A DNA stretch of 64,000 nucleotides from Verrucomicrobiota bacterium (lineage in GTDB: Bacteria > Verrucomicrobiota > Verrucomicrobiia > CAIQCK01): NCBI GenBank assembly GCA_016222825.1, contig JACRQF010000001.1:1-64000 (forward strand), given 5' to 3'. A model generated the notes under the pieces. The model was not told where the DNA came from. It saw nothing but the letters and a program-made list of their open reading frames with translations, and ran no database searches. Both the position numbers and the translations under genes were made by a program. Below are positions 7,548 through 15,942 of the stretch, piece after piece (the stretch's first letter is position 1; every line of letters starts with the position of its first letter).

Positions 7548-9611
7548 CTATGGCTGAGTCGGAAGCAGGTTCAGGAACCTCGGTATCGGCGTGGTCCGCC
7601 CGTTGCGGCCCACGGCGGGCAGGATGATGGGAGACTCGGTCATGGTGCCGTTCGCGTTAACGCCGTCGCCGCTCGGCAGGAAGATTGCGGGATGGTCAAA
7701 CGGCGCCCGCTCGAACTTCACCCGGTCGTCGGTCAACGCCAGCATGAAGTTGACCAGGTCGTTCTGCTTGTCCGCCTTGCCTTCCAACTGGCCGATCTTG
7801 TCCTTGAGGTTTGGGTCCAAGTTGAGGTTGTCCACGAAGTTGCCGCCGCGGGTGTAGTGCTGCACCACCTGGCGCAACGTCGCCGCGCCGCCGTTGTGGA
7901 AATACGGCCCTCTGAACTCGATGTTGCGCAGACCCGGCGTCTTCATGGCCGCGTTCACCGCAGTCCACTGGCCCTCGAACGCCGCGGGCAGGTCCGGGGT
8001 AAACGGCGCCGTCAGGTCCGGATCGAGCAGGCCGAGCAGCTTCTGAATCCCCAACTCCGAATACGAGAGCGGCAGCCCCGAAGGCGCCGTGCCGGCGCGG
8101 CTGATGTCCTCGGAAGTGGGCCGCACGCCGATGTCGTGGAAGCCTTGGTCGAAGAACTCGGGCGTCCCGTCACGCAGCGCCAGCAGTTCGATGGCGCCCG
8201 CAGGCAGGAAGCCCGGAGGCGTCGCCGCCACGCCTTGGCGGACGTTCCCCACGCTGGCATCGCTGAGCAGCGCGCCGGCATGGCACTCCGAGCAGTTGCT
8301 GCCGCCGCTGAAGAAGATGGACATGCCTTTCTGCGCGGAGATCGGCAGCCGGAAGCGGGCGCCGAACTCCAGGAACCGGTCGAACGGCGAGTCGTCGGCC
8401 CGCAGGGTCGCTTCATACATCTGGACGGCCAGGCCCCAGAACAGCGAGAAGTTGGCCTCCATTTGCGTGAAGTTGCCTTCGGGCAGCGCCACGTCCGCGC
8501 CGTTCCAATACTTGTCCTGGAACGCCATCTTGATCAGCGCCACGTAGGTTTGGTCGCCGTTGAGTGTCGGAATCAGACCCTTGGCAGCGTCGGCCGCAGC
8601 CAGTTGGAGGCCCAACGCGTTCGGCATTCCATGCACGCTGTCGTTGGCCGCCACTTGCTGGCCGCGCAACGGGCGCAGGCTGGCTTGGAGCATCTTCTTG
8701 CCCAGTTGCGGGAAGGTGCGGTTGCGATAGCTCATCTCCATCTCGCTCAACGCCGGCCCCACGGCCTGCGAGGCCAGGCTGGCGTCGGGGATGCGGCAGA
8801 CCGCCTGCGACGGGGCCGCGCCGACCGCGCCCTCGTTGACCCAAATCCTCGCGTCGGGATCCAGCGCGCCGAAGGGGTTGACGCCGTTGAAGATGTTCTT
8901 CGCGCGGCCATCCCAGAAGTTGTCGTAATAGAAGATCGCGTTGATGACCGTGGGCGTGTTGCGCGGCTCAACGCGGCGGCTGTTACTGTTCGCCCCGACC
9001 GTATAGACCGGATCGGCCACAAACGTGAACTGGTCCCGCAGACCGCCGGTGCCCAGCACGGCCGGGCCGTTGCCCGCCGGCACACCCGCGAAGTCGGACA
9101 GGAAGACGCCCATCGAGGACGCCACGTCATTGGCATCACGCGTGACGGGCGAATCCTGCCGGTCCGGGTTGGCACGCTGGTGGAACGGGAAGTTCGCCCG
9201 CGTCAGCGTCTGGTTCGGCCTGAGCACTTGGAAGGTGTCGTCGCCGGCCAGCAGGCCGGGATTGATCTGGTTGCGCACGCGGTTGTCTTCACCGGCGTTG
9301 AAGTGGCAGGACGCGCACGCCTGGCCGTCACTGCCCACCTGCATGTCCCAGAACAACGCCTTGCCCAGCGCGATCACCGCCGCCCGCGCCTGCGCGGTCG
9401 GCTTGGCGAAGCCCTGCGGGTTGAGCTGGGCCGGGTTCGATTTCAAGAAATCGCCCAGGTTCACCGGCTCCGGCGTCTTCACGCTCTTGAGCGAGGGCGG
9501 CAGCGCCGCCCAGGTTGTGGCGCTGCATAGCGCCAGACTCGCTGCCACCGCCCAAGCCCCGGCCTGGATGGGGAAGCTCCTTCTCACGTAACTACACTTC
9601 ATCGTCTTCAT
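7548..9611 (-). CDS. Large di-haem cytochrome c peroxidase/MauG-family protein
   Basis: 687 residues, longer than typical bacterial cytochrome c peroxidases (about 300-350) and close to the large MauG/RoxA-like enzymes. The start at 9611 follows GAAGGAAG. A signal peptide covers about 1-36 (WAVAASLALCSATTWA). Haem-binding CASCH is at residues 99-103 and CSECH at 440-444. Other family marks are ALGKALFWDMQVGSDG, RNTPTVINAIFYYDNFWDGR, and GPYFHNGGAATLRQVVQHY near 580-600. It probably works in the periplasm as a peroxidase or an oxidase/oxygenase on an organic substrate; the substrate cannot be read from sequence. The promoter-like motif at 9676..9705 and the block at 9735..9768 lie upstream, and a terminator follows. 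Confidence 0.85.
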   Translation of the reverse strand: MKTMKCSYVRRSFPIQAGAWAVAASLALCSATTWAALPPSLKSVKTPEPVNLGDFLKSNPAQLNPQGFAKPTAQARAAVIALGKALFWDMQVGSDGQACASCHFNAGEDNRVRNQINPGLLAGDDTFQVLRPNQTLTRANFPFHQRANPDRQDSPVTRDANDVASSMGVFLSDFAGVPAGNGPAVLGTGGLRDQFTFVADPVYTVGANSNSRRVEPRNTPTVINAIFYYDNFWDGRAKNIFNGVNPFGALDPDARIWVNEGAVGAAPSQAVCRIPDASLASQAVGPALSEMEMSYRNRTFPQLGKKMLQASLRPLRGQQVAANDSVHGMPNALGLQLAAADAAKGLIPTLNGDQTYVALIKMAFQDKYWNGADVALPEGNFTQMEANFSLFWGLAVQMYEATLRADDSPFDRFLEFGARFRLPISAQKGMSIFFSGGSNCSECHAGALLSDASVGNVRQGVAATPPGFLPAGAIELLALRDGTPEFFDQGFHDIGVRPTSEDISRAGTAPSGLPLSYSELGIQKLLGLLDPDLTAPFTPDLPAAFEGQWTAVNAAMKTPGLRNIEFRGPYFHNGGAATLRQVVQHYTRGGNFVDNLNLDPNLKDKIGQLEGKADKQNDLVNFMLALTDDRVKFERAPFDHPAIFLPSGDGVNANGTMTESPIILPAVGRNGRTTPIPRFLNLLPTQP

Positions 9612-9675
9612 CGTATCTTCCTTCGTTTGATCGTTGTTGTTGGCTCGGGCGGTAACGTGCCGTCCTTGTTCGCGA

Positions 9676-9705
9676 GTAAGAGCGTGCAGCCGGAAGATTG
9701 TTCCC
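9676..9705 (-). promoter_or_regulatory. Promoter-like motif GGGAAC-N17-CTCTTAC, copy 5
   Basis: Same pair as upstream of the secreted paralogues, here 65 bases before the cytochrome start at 9611. The flanking sequence differs much more than among copies 1-3, so its retention here is the better evidence for function. Copy 4 is inside the relic at 7369..7399. Confidence 0.5.
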
Positions 9706-9734
9706 ACGGCGATGTCAGAAAGTTTCCCGTTTTT

Positions 9735-9768
9735 GCTATAGGCGTTTCCTACGTGGACATAGGGAAAT
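9735..9768 (-). promoter_or_regulatory. Conserved upstream block with imperfect palindrome (CCCTATGTCCACGTAGGA)
   Basis: The minus strand carries TCCCTATGT-CC-ACGTAGGA, an imperfect inverted repeat, followed by AACGCC. A close copy lies at 14923..14957 upstream of 12234..14732, and both have a nearby GTTGATGACGG or GTGGATGACGG on the plus strand. Likely a binding site for a response regulator or similar factor; the factor is unknown. Confidence 0.4.
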
Positions 9769-9817
9769 GTCCGGTGGATGACGGAACTACAAGTCCCCAA
9801 GAGATGCCACGGCGTGC

Positions 9818-9950
9818 GGGCGCAACCGGGCACACGCACCGCAGCGATGGTTTCCAACCATGGCAGTGCGGCGAGGTTTGGAGTCCCGGCTTCAGCCGGT
9901 TCTGCGCGAGAAGAGACGAAATTCAGGAAACCGGCTGAAGCCGGGACTCC
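9818..9950. repeat. Solo terminal-repeat copy and a 22-bp-arm palindrome
   Basis: 9818..9840 is a single copy of the 23-bp sequence beginning GGGCGCAACCGGGC that bounds the composite elements at 47696..47889 and 60974..61165. Next, 9880..9901 and 9929..9950 are exact inverted arms starting GGAGTCCCGGCTTCAGCC. Further on, 9989..10012 holds another palindrome arm (GCAGACTGGAAGTCTGC), and 10017..10040 repeats the end of the cytochrome gene (codons for FLNLLP). No gene is seen in 9706..10091. Confidence 0.7.
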
Positions 9951-10091
9951 GAACCCGCCGTAGTCCCCCGACTTTTGCAATTAGTTCAGCAGACTGGAAG
10001 TCTGCGCCCCACGCGCCGGAAGCAGGTTCAGGAACCCCCGCGCTGGCGTGGACCGCCCCCGCGCGGTCCACCGCCGAACCGGTGGAGTTGT

Positions 10092-12173
10092 CTATGGCTG
10101 CTGTGGATTTAGGTTCAAGAACCTGCCCACCGGGGGCAGACCCGCTGACGCGCGGCCGGGGGCGCCCACGGGCGGAATCTCCATGACCTCTTCGTCCGCG
10201 CGGAAGCCAAGGGCGTTCAGTTGATCGTTGGGGCCGACGATGCCGTTCTCGTCGCCGCGCTGGCCGTTGGGCACGAAGAGCTGCGGATGATCGAACGGGG
10301 CCTTTTCCTGGCGCACGCGCTCGTCGGTCAGCGCCATCAGGAAGCTGACCAAGTCTTGCTTCTCCTGTTCGGTGAGTTCAAGCAAGCCGATGAAGGGATC
10401 CATGTTGTCAATGTTCTGGTCGCGGAAGTCGCCGCCGCGGTCGTAGAAGTCCACGACCTGCCGCAGGGTGGCGTAGCCGCCGTTGTGCTGGTAGGGGCCG
10501 GTCAACTCGACGTTACGCAGGCCGGGCGCCTTGAAGGCGCCGGGCATGACGGACCGGTTCAGAGTGGGCGCGGTGATGCCGAAGGGCAGCGCCGGGATGA
10601 ACGGATCCACGTCCAAGGGGAGCAGGCCCTGTTTCTTCAGCACTCCCAAATCGGTCAGCGAGAGCGGATAGGGCTGGCCAGTCCGGGGATTGATGAACGG
10701 CGCGGTGGCGCCCGCTCCCAAATCCTCGGCAGTGGGCCGCACGCCGATGTTGAAGAAGCCGGCGTCGTAGAAGGCGCGGCCCTTGCCGTCGGGGTCGGCG
10801 GCGGGCATGAACTCGACGGCCCGCACCGCGGCCTCGGTCATCTCGGAGCCGCCGTGGCAGATGGCGCACTTGCCCTTGTCGAAGAAGATGTCCATCCCGC
10901 TCTGTTCCTGCGCGGTCAGGGCCGCGCCGTCGCCTTCCAGGAAGCGGTCGAAACGGGTGTCGTCCGCGATCAATGTGGACTCATACATCTGGACGGCCAG
11001 CCCGAAGAGGAAGGCGAAGTTGATTTCCATGTGGGTGAACTCGTTGGTGGCCAGCGCACCCGTGGGACGCGGGATGACGGTCTTGGTGCCGTCGGCGTTG
11101 ACGCGCACGACTTTGTCCACAGTGCCCCAGTATTCCGGGTGGAACGCGTTGCGAATCAGTTCCGAGTAGCCAATCGAGATGCCGGGCAGACCGACCACTT
11201 GCCGGCCGTTGAGGCGGGCGCGGGAGAAGGGGCCGAGGACGCTGTCCTGCGGATGCACCAACTGCTTGCCCAGCGGCCGCAGGTTCAGGACTTTGCGTCC
11301 GATCTGGGGCCAGTTGCGGCCCACGAAGGACATCTCCGTGGTGTCATGAGGCGGCCCGACTGCCTGTGAGGCCAGGCTGGCGTTGTCCAACAGGATATGT
11401 TGCGGCGACATGAGGCCGTCGGCGAAGACGAAGACCACGGCATTCACGTTCAGCGGCCCGAACGGATCCTCGCCGTTGAAGAAGAAATTGGCCCGGCCAT
11501 CCCGGAACTGGGAGGCGTTGAAGGCGGCGTTGATCACCGACGGCGTGTTCCGCGCCGTGACACGGCGGGTGTTGACGCCGCCGACTTGAAAGACAGGATC
11601 GGCTGTCGCCGTGGCGCGCTCGCGCGGAAGACCGAAGAGCACACGGGTCAAGTTATGCAGCAAGACGCCTTGGGAGCCGACGATGTCATCGCTGTCCCGC
11701 ACCACTGGCGAATGGCGGTCATCGGGGTTGGACAGCAGGCGAAATGGGAAGTTGGTTGCCGCCAGAACCGCATTAGGGCCTGCCTTGGTGTGGAACGTCT
11801 GTGGCGTGGGCGGCCGGCCCGGCGCGAGCGTGTTCTTTGTCCGGTTGTCGGCGCCGGCGTGGAAGTGGCAGCTCGCGCAAGAAGTGACACCGTCGCTGCC
11901 GATCTGCATGTCCCAATAGAGCGCCTTGCCCAGCATGATGGCCGCCTGGCGGTCATGGACGAACACACGCAGGGCGATCGGTTCGGGGACGGGGACCTGC
12001 TTCAACTCCATCGGCAGCGGGACGGGCTGGCTGGGAGCGGGCAATTGGGCGAATGCAGTCGCCGCAAACAGGCAGATGACCACTGCCAACGCGACGAGCT
12101 GCGTTCTTGTCTTCCGCTTGTCTTGGTGCGGATAGGAGTCCTGATTTGCTGTGTCGAAATTGTCAGTATTCAT
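10092..12173 (-). CDS. Large di-haem cytochrome c peroxidase/MauG-family protein
   Basis: 693 residues, paralogous to 7548..9611. The start at 12173 (MNTDNFDTAN) is the first ATG; a TTG further up is less likely. About 25 polar residues precede the hydrophobic export segment (LVALAVVICLFAATAFA), an unusually long n-region. Haem motifs CASCH at 99-103 and CAICH at 436-440. Shared features include GKALYWDMQIGSDG, RNTPSVINAAFNASQFRDGR, TGPYQHNGGYATLRQVVDFY and the tail RFLNLNPQQP. Periplasmic redox enzyme of unknown substrate. The gene starts 60 bases after the stop of 12234..14732 on the same strand, so co-transcription with that surface protein is likely. No promoter-like motif was found directly upstream. 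Confidence 0.83.
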   Translation of the reverse strand: MNTDNFDTANQDSYPHQDKRKTRTQLVALAVVICLFAATAFAQLPAPSQPVPLPMELKQVPVPEPIALRVFVHDRQAAIMLGKALYWDMQIGSDGVTSCASCHFHAGADNRTKNTLAPGRPPTPQTFHTKAGPNAVLAATNFPFRLLSNPDDRHSPVVRDSDDIVGSQGVLLHNLTRVLFGLPRERATATADPVFQVGGVNTRRVTARNTPSVINAAFNASQFRDGRANFFFNGEDPFGPLNVNAVVFVFADGLMSPQHILLDNASLASQAVGPPHDTTEMSFVGRNWPQIGRKVLNLRPLGKQLVHPQDSVLGPFSRARLNGRQVVGLPGISIGYSELIRNAFHPEYWGTVDKVVRVNADGTKTVIPRPTGALATNEFTHMEINFAFLFGLAVQMYESTLIADDTRFDRFLEGDGAALTAQEQSGMDIFFDKGKCAICHGGSEMTEAAVRAVEFMPAADPDGKGRAFYDAGFFNIGVRPTAEDLGAGATAPFINPRTGQPYPLSLTDLGVLKKQGLLPLDVDPFIPALPFGITAPTLNRSVMPGAFKAPGLRNVELTGPYQHNGGYATLRQVVDFYDRGGDFRDQNIDNMDPFIGLLELTEQEKQDLVSFLMALTDERVRQEKAPFDHPQLFVPNGQRGDENGIVGPNDQLNALGFRADEEVMEIPPVGAPGRASAGLPPVGRFLNLNPQQP

Positions 12174-12233
12174 GACAGGGCTTTCTCTCTCACTCGGTAT
12201 AGTGTTTGTCAATCATCGCCATGGCGGGGCACG

Positions 12234-14732
12234 TCACGGAGCGGCCGCCGCGGTGTAGCTGTAGCTGTTGGCTTGCCACGCGCCGTTGATGAGAGACCAC
12301 AGTTTGACGTGAATCGTCCGGCCATCGGCAGGCAGTGTGACGGCGCGAGAGAGGCCGGATTCGAAGGCCGCATAGAGGTCATGCGTGTCGGGATTGTTGC
12401 TGCCGATCCACATCGCGTATCGGGTGGCGCCCCGGCCGGCGTTCCACGTGAAGGTCACGTTGGCGCCCGGCAGAACAGTCCCGCCGACCGGCGAGGTCAT
12501 TTGCGCGGCCACGGGCGACGGGGTGGTGAAGGTGTAGTCGTTGAACTGCCAGACATCATTGATCAACGACCAGAGTCGCACGTAAACCGGGTTGCCGGTC
12601 AGAGGCACCTGCACGGTCCGGCTCAGACCGGATTCGAAAGCCGCGTAGAGGTTGTAAGCTTGAGGCGCGTCGCCAACCCACAGCGCATACTGAGTCGCAC
12701 CCACACCCGCGTCCCAGACCAACGTCAGTCTGTCGGAGGTCAGCGTGGAGCCAGCCAGCGGCAAGACGAGCTTGGCGGGGTCAGGCCCGGTCGCGGTGAA
12801 CGCGGTGTAAGTGTAGGCCCTCGACTGCCATGTGCCGTTCATCCACGACCAGAGGACAACATAGATCGTGCGCCCGTCCGTCGGCAGATTGGTAACGGTG
12901 GCAGTGAGGTCGCTATGCACGGCAGCATGGATGTCGTAGCCGTTCGGCGCGCTGCCCACCCACATCGCATAGGCGCTCGCGCCAACGCCGCCATCCCACG
13001 TGAAGGTCGCGCTGGAACTGGTCAGGGTCGAGCCGGGCGCCGGCGTCAACATCGCGGGCAACACCGGACCGGCGACATTGGCGGTCGTGTAGCTGTAGGT
13101 GTTGGCCTCCCATTGTCCGTTCATCCGGGTCCAGAGCGTCACGTAAATCGTCCGCCCGTCGGTCGGCACGGCGACAGTGCGCGAGGTGCCGTTTTCAAAA
13201 GCCGCATAGAGGTCGTAGGCGCCGGCAGAGCTGCCGATCCACATCGCGTAGGCCTCCGCGCCCGTTCCCGCCGACCACGTCAACGTGACCCGCGAAGAAC
13301 TCAAGACCGCGCCGTCAGCCAACCCGGTCATCGCGGCGATCGGCGCCGAGGAACGGGTTTGCACGGCGGCCTCGTCGGAGGACAGCGAGTCGCCCGCGGC
13401 GTTGTAAGCCACCACACGATAGCGGTAGCCGGTGTGAGGCTGCACCGCCGTGTCGCTGTAAGAGGTGGCGTTGGCCGCGACGGTGGTCAGCGGAACGAAG
13501 GTGGTGGCCGGCCAGGTCGAGCGCTCGATGCGGAAGCCGGTTTCGCTAGAGGCGTTGTCCGTCCAGGCGAGATTGACCTGCTGGACCGTGACGGCTGTGG
13601 CGACCTGCAAAGTCGCGCTCAACTGCGTCGGCGCGCCCGGCAGAGCGGAGGTGAGTTGCACGGTGGCCGGGAACGTGGGCGGCGAGTCGCCCGCGGCGTT
13701 GAACGCAAACACACGGTAGCGGTAGCCCGCGTTGCCCTGGGCCGTCGTATCCACGTAGCTCGTGACATCCACGCCGACCGTCGCGATGGCAGCGAACGCG
13801 CTCCCGTTGCCCGCCGCGCGCTCGATGCGGAACCCGGTCTCGTTGTCGGCGTGGTCGGCCCAGTTGAGATTGACCTGTTCCGGCGTGGTTTCCGTGGCCG
13901 TCAACTGCGTCGGCGCGCGCGGCAAGCCCTGGACGATGACGTCCTCGATCTGGTTTTGGACGCTAATCAGGACCGTGCCGCTGGCGGGAATCGTCAGGTC
14001 CCAGTGGAGCAGGCTGGCCATGTCGCCTTCCATCAGCCCGCCGTTGTTGTCCAACGTGTAAGTGGCGGCGTCGTTCAGAATCCCCAGCAACTGCTCCGGC
14101 GTGCCGATGGTGTAGGAGGTGGCCGCCACGCTCGGCGTCGTCGTCACGCGGCTGACGGAGCCATACTGCGTCGGCACTCCGGCCGCGACCACTTGCTGGT
14201 TGGCGTCGCGTTCCTCGTCCACGTTGTAGTCGGAATACAGGAACAGGCTCAGCGTCAGGGGCGCCGCCGTCAAGTTCTCCACTGTGATCTGCTGGGCGAG
14301 GCTGCTTTGGCCAAATAAGCCTCCCGTGACCGCGTAACGCACCGTCACGGCGAACTGGTCGTGCTGATATCGGCCCTGCACGGAGGTCGCGTCGGCCACG
14401 AGCGAGCCGAGCGTCAACATGTGCAGCGGCAGCTTGTCCTGCCCCGCCCCCAGGCCAAACCACAGCGAGGAATGGTTGAGATGTTCCGTGCCGTCCACCA
14501 TCCACGAATATCCGCCGACCGCCGTGTCCCAGTCCGTGTCGGCAAACGTGTTGCCCGTGGCAATCTCAATGTTGGGGTAAAGTGCCTGCGCCGTCCCGAG
14601 GCCGAACATGAAGACGGCCATCACGCTGCCGGCCAGGATCGCCGCCCGCAGCCGCGCGGAAAGAAGGGAGACGAGCAACGGACGCGCACACGGGCGCTTC
14701 CTATTTGTGCAACTGCTCTGCATCGTGTTCAT
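12234..14732 (-). CDS. Large secreted protein: unknown N-domain, two FN3 domains, four PTDGR repeats
   Basis: 832 residues. The start at 14732 follows GAGGAAG. The export signal lies at about 25-52 (AAILAGSVMAVFMFGLGTAQA) after a basic stretch. Residues about 53-290 form a domain I do not recognise (YPNIEIATGNTFADTDWD, HLNHSSLWFGLG, FLYSDYNVDEE). Two fibronectin type III domains follow (about 290-480; VNLNWADHADNETGFRIER, YRYRVFAFNAAGD). Then come four repeats of about 88 residues with Y-AMWIG/WVG, PTDGRTIYVTLW and NG-W---SY-YTA, the same repeat found in the paralogues at 823..6779. The third repeat has PLTGNPVYVRLW and the fourth PADGR. Probably a surface-anchored or secreted binding protein made with the cytochrome at 10092..12173. 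Confidence 0.82.
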   Translation of the reverse strand: MNTMQSSCTNRKRPCARPLLVSLLSARLRAAILAGSVMAVFMFGLGTAQALYPNIEIATGNTFADTDWDTAVGGYSWMVDGTEHLNHSSLWFGLGAGQDKLPLHMLTLGSLVADATSVQGRYQHDQFAVTVRYAVTGGLFGQSSLAQQITVENLTAAPLTLSLFLYSDYNVDEERDANQQVVAAGVPTQYGSVSRVTTTPSVAATSYTIGTPEQLLGILNDAATYTLDNNGGLMEGDMASLLHWDLTIPASGTVLISVQNQIEDVIVQGLPRAPTQLTATETTPEQVNLNWADHADNETGFRIERAAGNGSAFAAIATVGVDVTSYVDTTAQGNAGYRYRVFAFNAAGDSPPTFPATVQLTSALPGAPTQLSATLQVATAVTVQQVNLAWTDNASSETGFRIERSTWPATTFVPLTTVAANATSYSDTAVQPHTGYRYRVVAYNAAGDSLSSDEAAVQTRSSAPIAAMTGLADGAVLSSSRVTLTWSAGTGAEAYAMWIGSSAGAYDLYAAFENGTSRTVAVPTDGRTIYVTLWTRMNGQWEANTYSYTTANVAGPVLPAMLTPAPGSTLTSSSATFTWDGGVGASAYAMWVGSAPNGYDIHAAVHSDLTATVTNLPTDGRTIYVVLWSWMNGTWQSRAYTYTAFTATGPDPAKLVLPLAGSTLTSDRLTLVWDAGVGATQYALWVGDAPQAYNLYAAFESGLSRTVQVPLTGNPVYVRLWSLINDVWQFNDYTFTTPSPVAAQMTSPVGGTVLPGANVTFTWNAGRGATRYAMWIGSNNPDTHDLYAAFESGLSRAVTLPADGRTIHVKLWSLINGAWQANSYSYTAAAAP

Positions 14733-14922
14733 AGCGTCTTCCTCGATTGATTGTTGCCCTTGCTTCCGGCGGCGACCGACGGCGCAGCTTGAGCCGGAAA
14801 TCTTCATGGGCCACATTTGTTTCATCCCGGTTTCTCGGATTGGCTCTCGCCACAATCCCGGTTTGTTGGAGGAACCATATCACCATCGGAGAAATTGCCT
14901 ACGTGGGCGGTTCCTGATTGCG

Positions 14923-14957
14923 GCCTAGGCGCGTTTCCCATGCGGACATAAGAAAAT
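14923..14957 (-). promoter_or_regulatory. Second copy of the conserved upstream block
   Basis: The minus strand reads TCTTATGTCCGCATGGGAAA-CGCGCC, matching 9735..9768 with a few changes. It is about 190 bases upstream of the 14732 start. The clear GGGAAC-CTCTTAC pair is not present here, so the two blocks are separable. Confidence 0.4.
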
Positions 14958-15210
14958 CTCAGGTTGATGACGGTCCAGGATGCGGCTCACGGCCAATGCA
15001 GAAACCGATGAGGGACCTTTTACAGCGGTGTTTCAGGGTCTCGCATGGGAAAACAGCGCACTTCACCATCGGAAAAATACTGACGGCAAATCTCCTATCG
15101 GAACAAAATCACGTCCGCCAACTTCGATGTGGGACGATGAAGTGAACAAGTTGGGAAACCTGTTCTGCGGTTGGACAGACAGGAGCGTCTGTCCTACGGC
15201 GCGCGCCGGC
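14958..15210. other. Intergenic stretch with a hairpin repeat
   Basis: The stretch 14733..15210 has no credible gene. CACCATCGGAGAAAT (14880) and CACCATCGGAAAAAT (15062) are short direct repeats. At 15173..15194 GGACAGAC and GTCTGTCC form a hairpin just past the stop of the export operon (15211). It may end that transcript, although no T-run is seen. Confidence 0.5.
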
Positions 15211-15942
15211 TTAGCGCGGGCGGCCGGCGGTGCATGCGATCAACTCGCCGTCCTTCATCTCGTGTATCCAGTCGCTGGCCCCGGCCACTTCGGAATTGTG
15301 CGTCACCAGCAGCAACGCCTTCCGCTGCCGCCGCACCAGATCCGTCAGCAGATGGAACACGCGCTCGGAGTTGGCGGTATCGAGATTGCCCGTCGGCTCG
15401 TCGGCCAGGAGCACCTGCGGGTCGTTGGCCAGCGACCGGGCGATGGCCACGCGCTGCTGCTCGCCGCCGGAGAGATGCTGGCTGTTGCGGCGGATTTTGT
15501 CGCCGAGGCCCACCATCTCCAGCAGCATCGCCGCGCGCTCCTGCATCTCGCGCAGGCTGAGCCTGCCGAGCCGGCGCATCGGAATCATCACGTTCTCCTG
15601 CGCCGTGAACTCGTGCATGAGAAAATGAAACTGGAAGACGAAGCCGATATGTTCGTTGCGGCGGAACGAGATCTGGTCGTCGGTCAATCCCTCGACCGCT
15701 TCGTCGCCAAGCATGATGCGTCCGCCATCCGGCCGGTCCAGCAACCCCATTATATAAAGAAGGCTGCTCTTGCCGCAGCCCGACGGCCCCACGATGGCGT
15801 GGACGCAACCCGATTGCAGTTGCAGCGACACGCCGCGCAACACATGCACGCGCGACTCTTCCTCGCCGAGATAGCGATGGATGTCGTTGCATTGCAGCGG
15901 AACGTCGGCAGAGGAGATGCTCGCGGCGGCGTTCACGCTCAT
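15211..15942 (-). CDS. ABC transporter ATPase (MacB/LolD class)
   Basis: 243 residues. Walker A GPSGCGKS at 52-59, signature LSGGEQQRVAIARSL, Walker B LLADEPTGNLD and a late His in LLVTHNSE. The order and the PTGNLD motif are typical of LolD/MacB/FtsE ATPases that drive mechanotransmission rather than substrate passage. The start overlaps the permease stop by four bases (ATGA), so translation is coupled. Last gene of the operon 21245-15211. It should power release or export of a lipid, peptide or small molecule through the partner proteins. Confidence 0.93.
   Translation of the reverse strand: MSVNAAASISSADVPLQCNDIHRYLGEEESRVHVLRGVSLQLQSGCVHAIVGPSGCGKSSLLYIMGLLDRPDGGRIMLGDEAVEGLTDDQISFRRNEHIGFVFQFHFLMHEFTAQENVMIPMRRLGRLSLREMQERAAMLLEMVGLGDKIRRNSQHLSGGEQQRVAIARSLANDPQVLLADEPTGNLDTANSERVFHLLTDLVRRQRKALLLVTHNSEVAGASDWIHEMKDGELIACTAGRPR

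Noticed and set aside
11397-14318. A 973-residue open frame on the plus strand
   Set aside because: Antisense to the cytochrome and FN3 genes; Arg/Gly/His-rich with no domain. A shadow of strong codon bias.
14733-15210. Small RNA or tRNA gene
   Set aside because: No cloverleaf or conserved tRNA sequence was found; only short repeats and a hairpin.
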